A stretch of 15,350 nucleotides of DNA, taken from Bacillota bacterium. Lineage in GTDB: Bacteria > Bacillota > UBA4882 > UBA8346. The translations under genes were made by a program, and so were the position numbers. The first letter of the stretch is position 1; each line of letters begins with the position of its first letter. The DNA lies in the NCBI GenBank assembly GCA_003501365.1, contig DNPP01000489.1, positions 11,377 to 26,726 of the forward strand, given 5' to 3'. Positions 14,671 to 15,350 of this stretch are shown piece after piece. A model generated the notes under the pieces. That model was not told the DNA's origin. It did no database searches and saw only the letters and a list, made by a program, of their open reading frames with translations.

Positions 14671-15350
14671 ATGATTTCTTCAAAAAGTATTGCCGGCCAT
14701 TATTTAAAGGGTTTTATATTCATTATTGTTTTGCCGGTTTTGGTTATCAACATTGTCTTTAATAACTTTTATATTCATACATTACAAAATAACGCTTCTG
14801 ATCAAATATTACAGGCCATGGATCAGATATCTTTCGGACTCGCCGATGAAGGGAAACGGGCTTCCCTTTTGGCGGCGACGATTGCCAACGATGATCAAAT
14901 CCTTAGTTTGGCAAACCAGTGGGACCATGAAAAGGATCCCAACCGTAAATTTTTGTTGGCCAATCAAATCGATTCCAAACTGGATTATCTATTTAATTAT
15001 ACCAATGATGTCGAGTCGATCATCTTCTTTTTTAAGAATTCCGGGAGTTACTTTTACAAAACACCACTAGCAGTGGAAGAATCTTTGGTACGGAAAGATT
15101 CCGGATTTATTGGAGCGCTCCATACCAGGAACAAAGCAATTCTCACCGGTTCTCTAAACTGGGTCCTATTAAGCAATAGTCCCCGATATGTTCTTTCCGT
15201 TTGGATTACCCCAACTATCGCCAATTATCAAAATGATGGGATGGTCATTTACTGCGCATTCCGTTCCAATGTATTGAATAACGTCCTCTTTGAATCAGCC
15301 AATCCCCGCTTGGGGGAGTTTTTACTGGCTAGAAGCGATGGACAAATATT
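14671..15350 (+). CDS. YesM-like sensor histidine kinase, N-terminal part (runs off the window)
   Basis: An open frame starts at ATG 14671, preceded by AGAGGA, and stays open for 226 codons to the window end. It begins MISSKSIAGHYLKG, then a transmembrane helix at about residues 14-33 (FIFIIVLPVLVINIVF). A long extracellular region follows, with DQILQAMDQISFGLADEGKRASLLAATIANDD, consistent with a Cache-type sensor of YesM/YesN two-component systems. The second helix, HAMP and kinase domains would lie beyond the edge. The stop codon is outside the window. It probably senses an extracellular sugar and pairs with an AraC-type response regulator further right. The family call is inferred from the first half only. 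Confidence 0.7.
   Translation, partial: MISSKSIAGHYLKGFIFIIVLPVLVINIVFNNFYIHTLQNNASDQILQAMDQISFGLADEGKRASLLAATIANDDQILSLANQWDHEKDPNRKFLLANQIDSKLDYLFNYTNDVESIIFFFKNSGSYFYKTPLAVEESLVRKDSGFIGALHTRNKAILTGSLNWVLLSNSPRYVLSVWITPTIANYQNDGMVIYCAFRSNVLNNVLFESANPRLGEFLLARSDGQI

Noticed and set aside
14726..15070. Plus-strand frame of 114 codons
   Set aside because: It overlaps the sensor kinase frame starting at 14671, which has a good start, a transmembrane helix and protein-like composition; this one is its out-of-frame shadow.

Overview
The window looks like chromosomal DNA from a Bacillota (Firmicutes)-type bacterium. The support is moderately AT-rich sequence, strong purine-rich Shine-Dalgarno sites before most starts, a group IIC intron remnant, MalF/MalG-type sugar permeases with no local ATPase, and YesM-like and AraC-type regulation. 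The sugar-binding protein carries a cleavable Sec signal with no lipobox cysteine. This hints at a diderm Firmicute with a periplasm, but that is inference.

Left part (1-1370): the last 46 codons of a probable ComB-like phosphatase end at an intrinsic terminator. A group IIC intron starts within a few bases of the terminator's T tract. Only its 5' part survives, with a reverse-transcriptase gene broken by stops and frameshifts and cut off before the catalytic motif. About 260 bp of AT-rich DNA follow, ending in a promoter-like site.

Central plus-strand block (about 1290-7246): a YheO/DauR-family regulator and ridA are tightly coupled. After a 370-bp gap comes an ABC importer (binding protein and two permeases), then a Cys/Met-metabolism PLP enzyme. 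The PLP lyase and RidA would fit together because such lyases release reactive enamines that RidA hydrolyses. The imported substrate is not known.

Convergent junction (7247-7647): no gene, but several inverted repeats and sequence resembling insertion-sequence debris.

Minus-strand block (12692 down to 7648): a UroD-like protein without the usual zinc cysteine, a truncated TauE/SafE permease, a GH42 beta-galactosidase with complete catalytic and zinc residues, and an MFS sugar transporter. It reads as a beta-galactoside uptake and cleavage locus. A REP-like hairpin lies upstream of the beta-galactosidase.

Right end, plus strand (12839-15350): two tandem AraC-family regulators, then the N-terminal part of a YesM-like sensor kinase running off the window. 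The first regulator is divergent from the UroD-like gene.

No CRISPR array, tRNA, rRNA or phage genes were seen. The least explained items are the UroD-like/AraC pair, the YheO-RidA-importer-lyase neighbourhood, and the structured intergenic regions.
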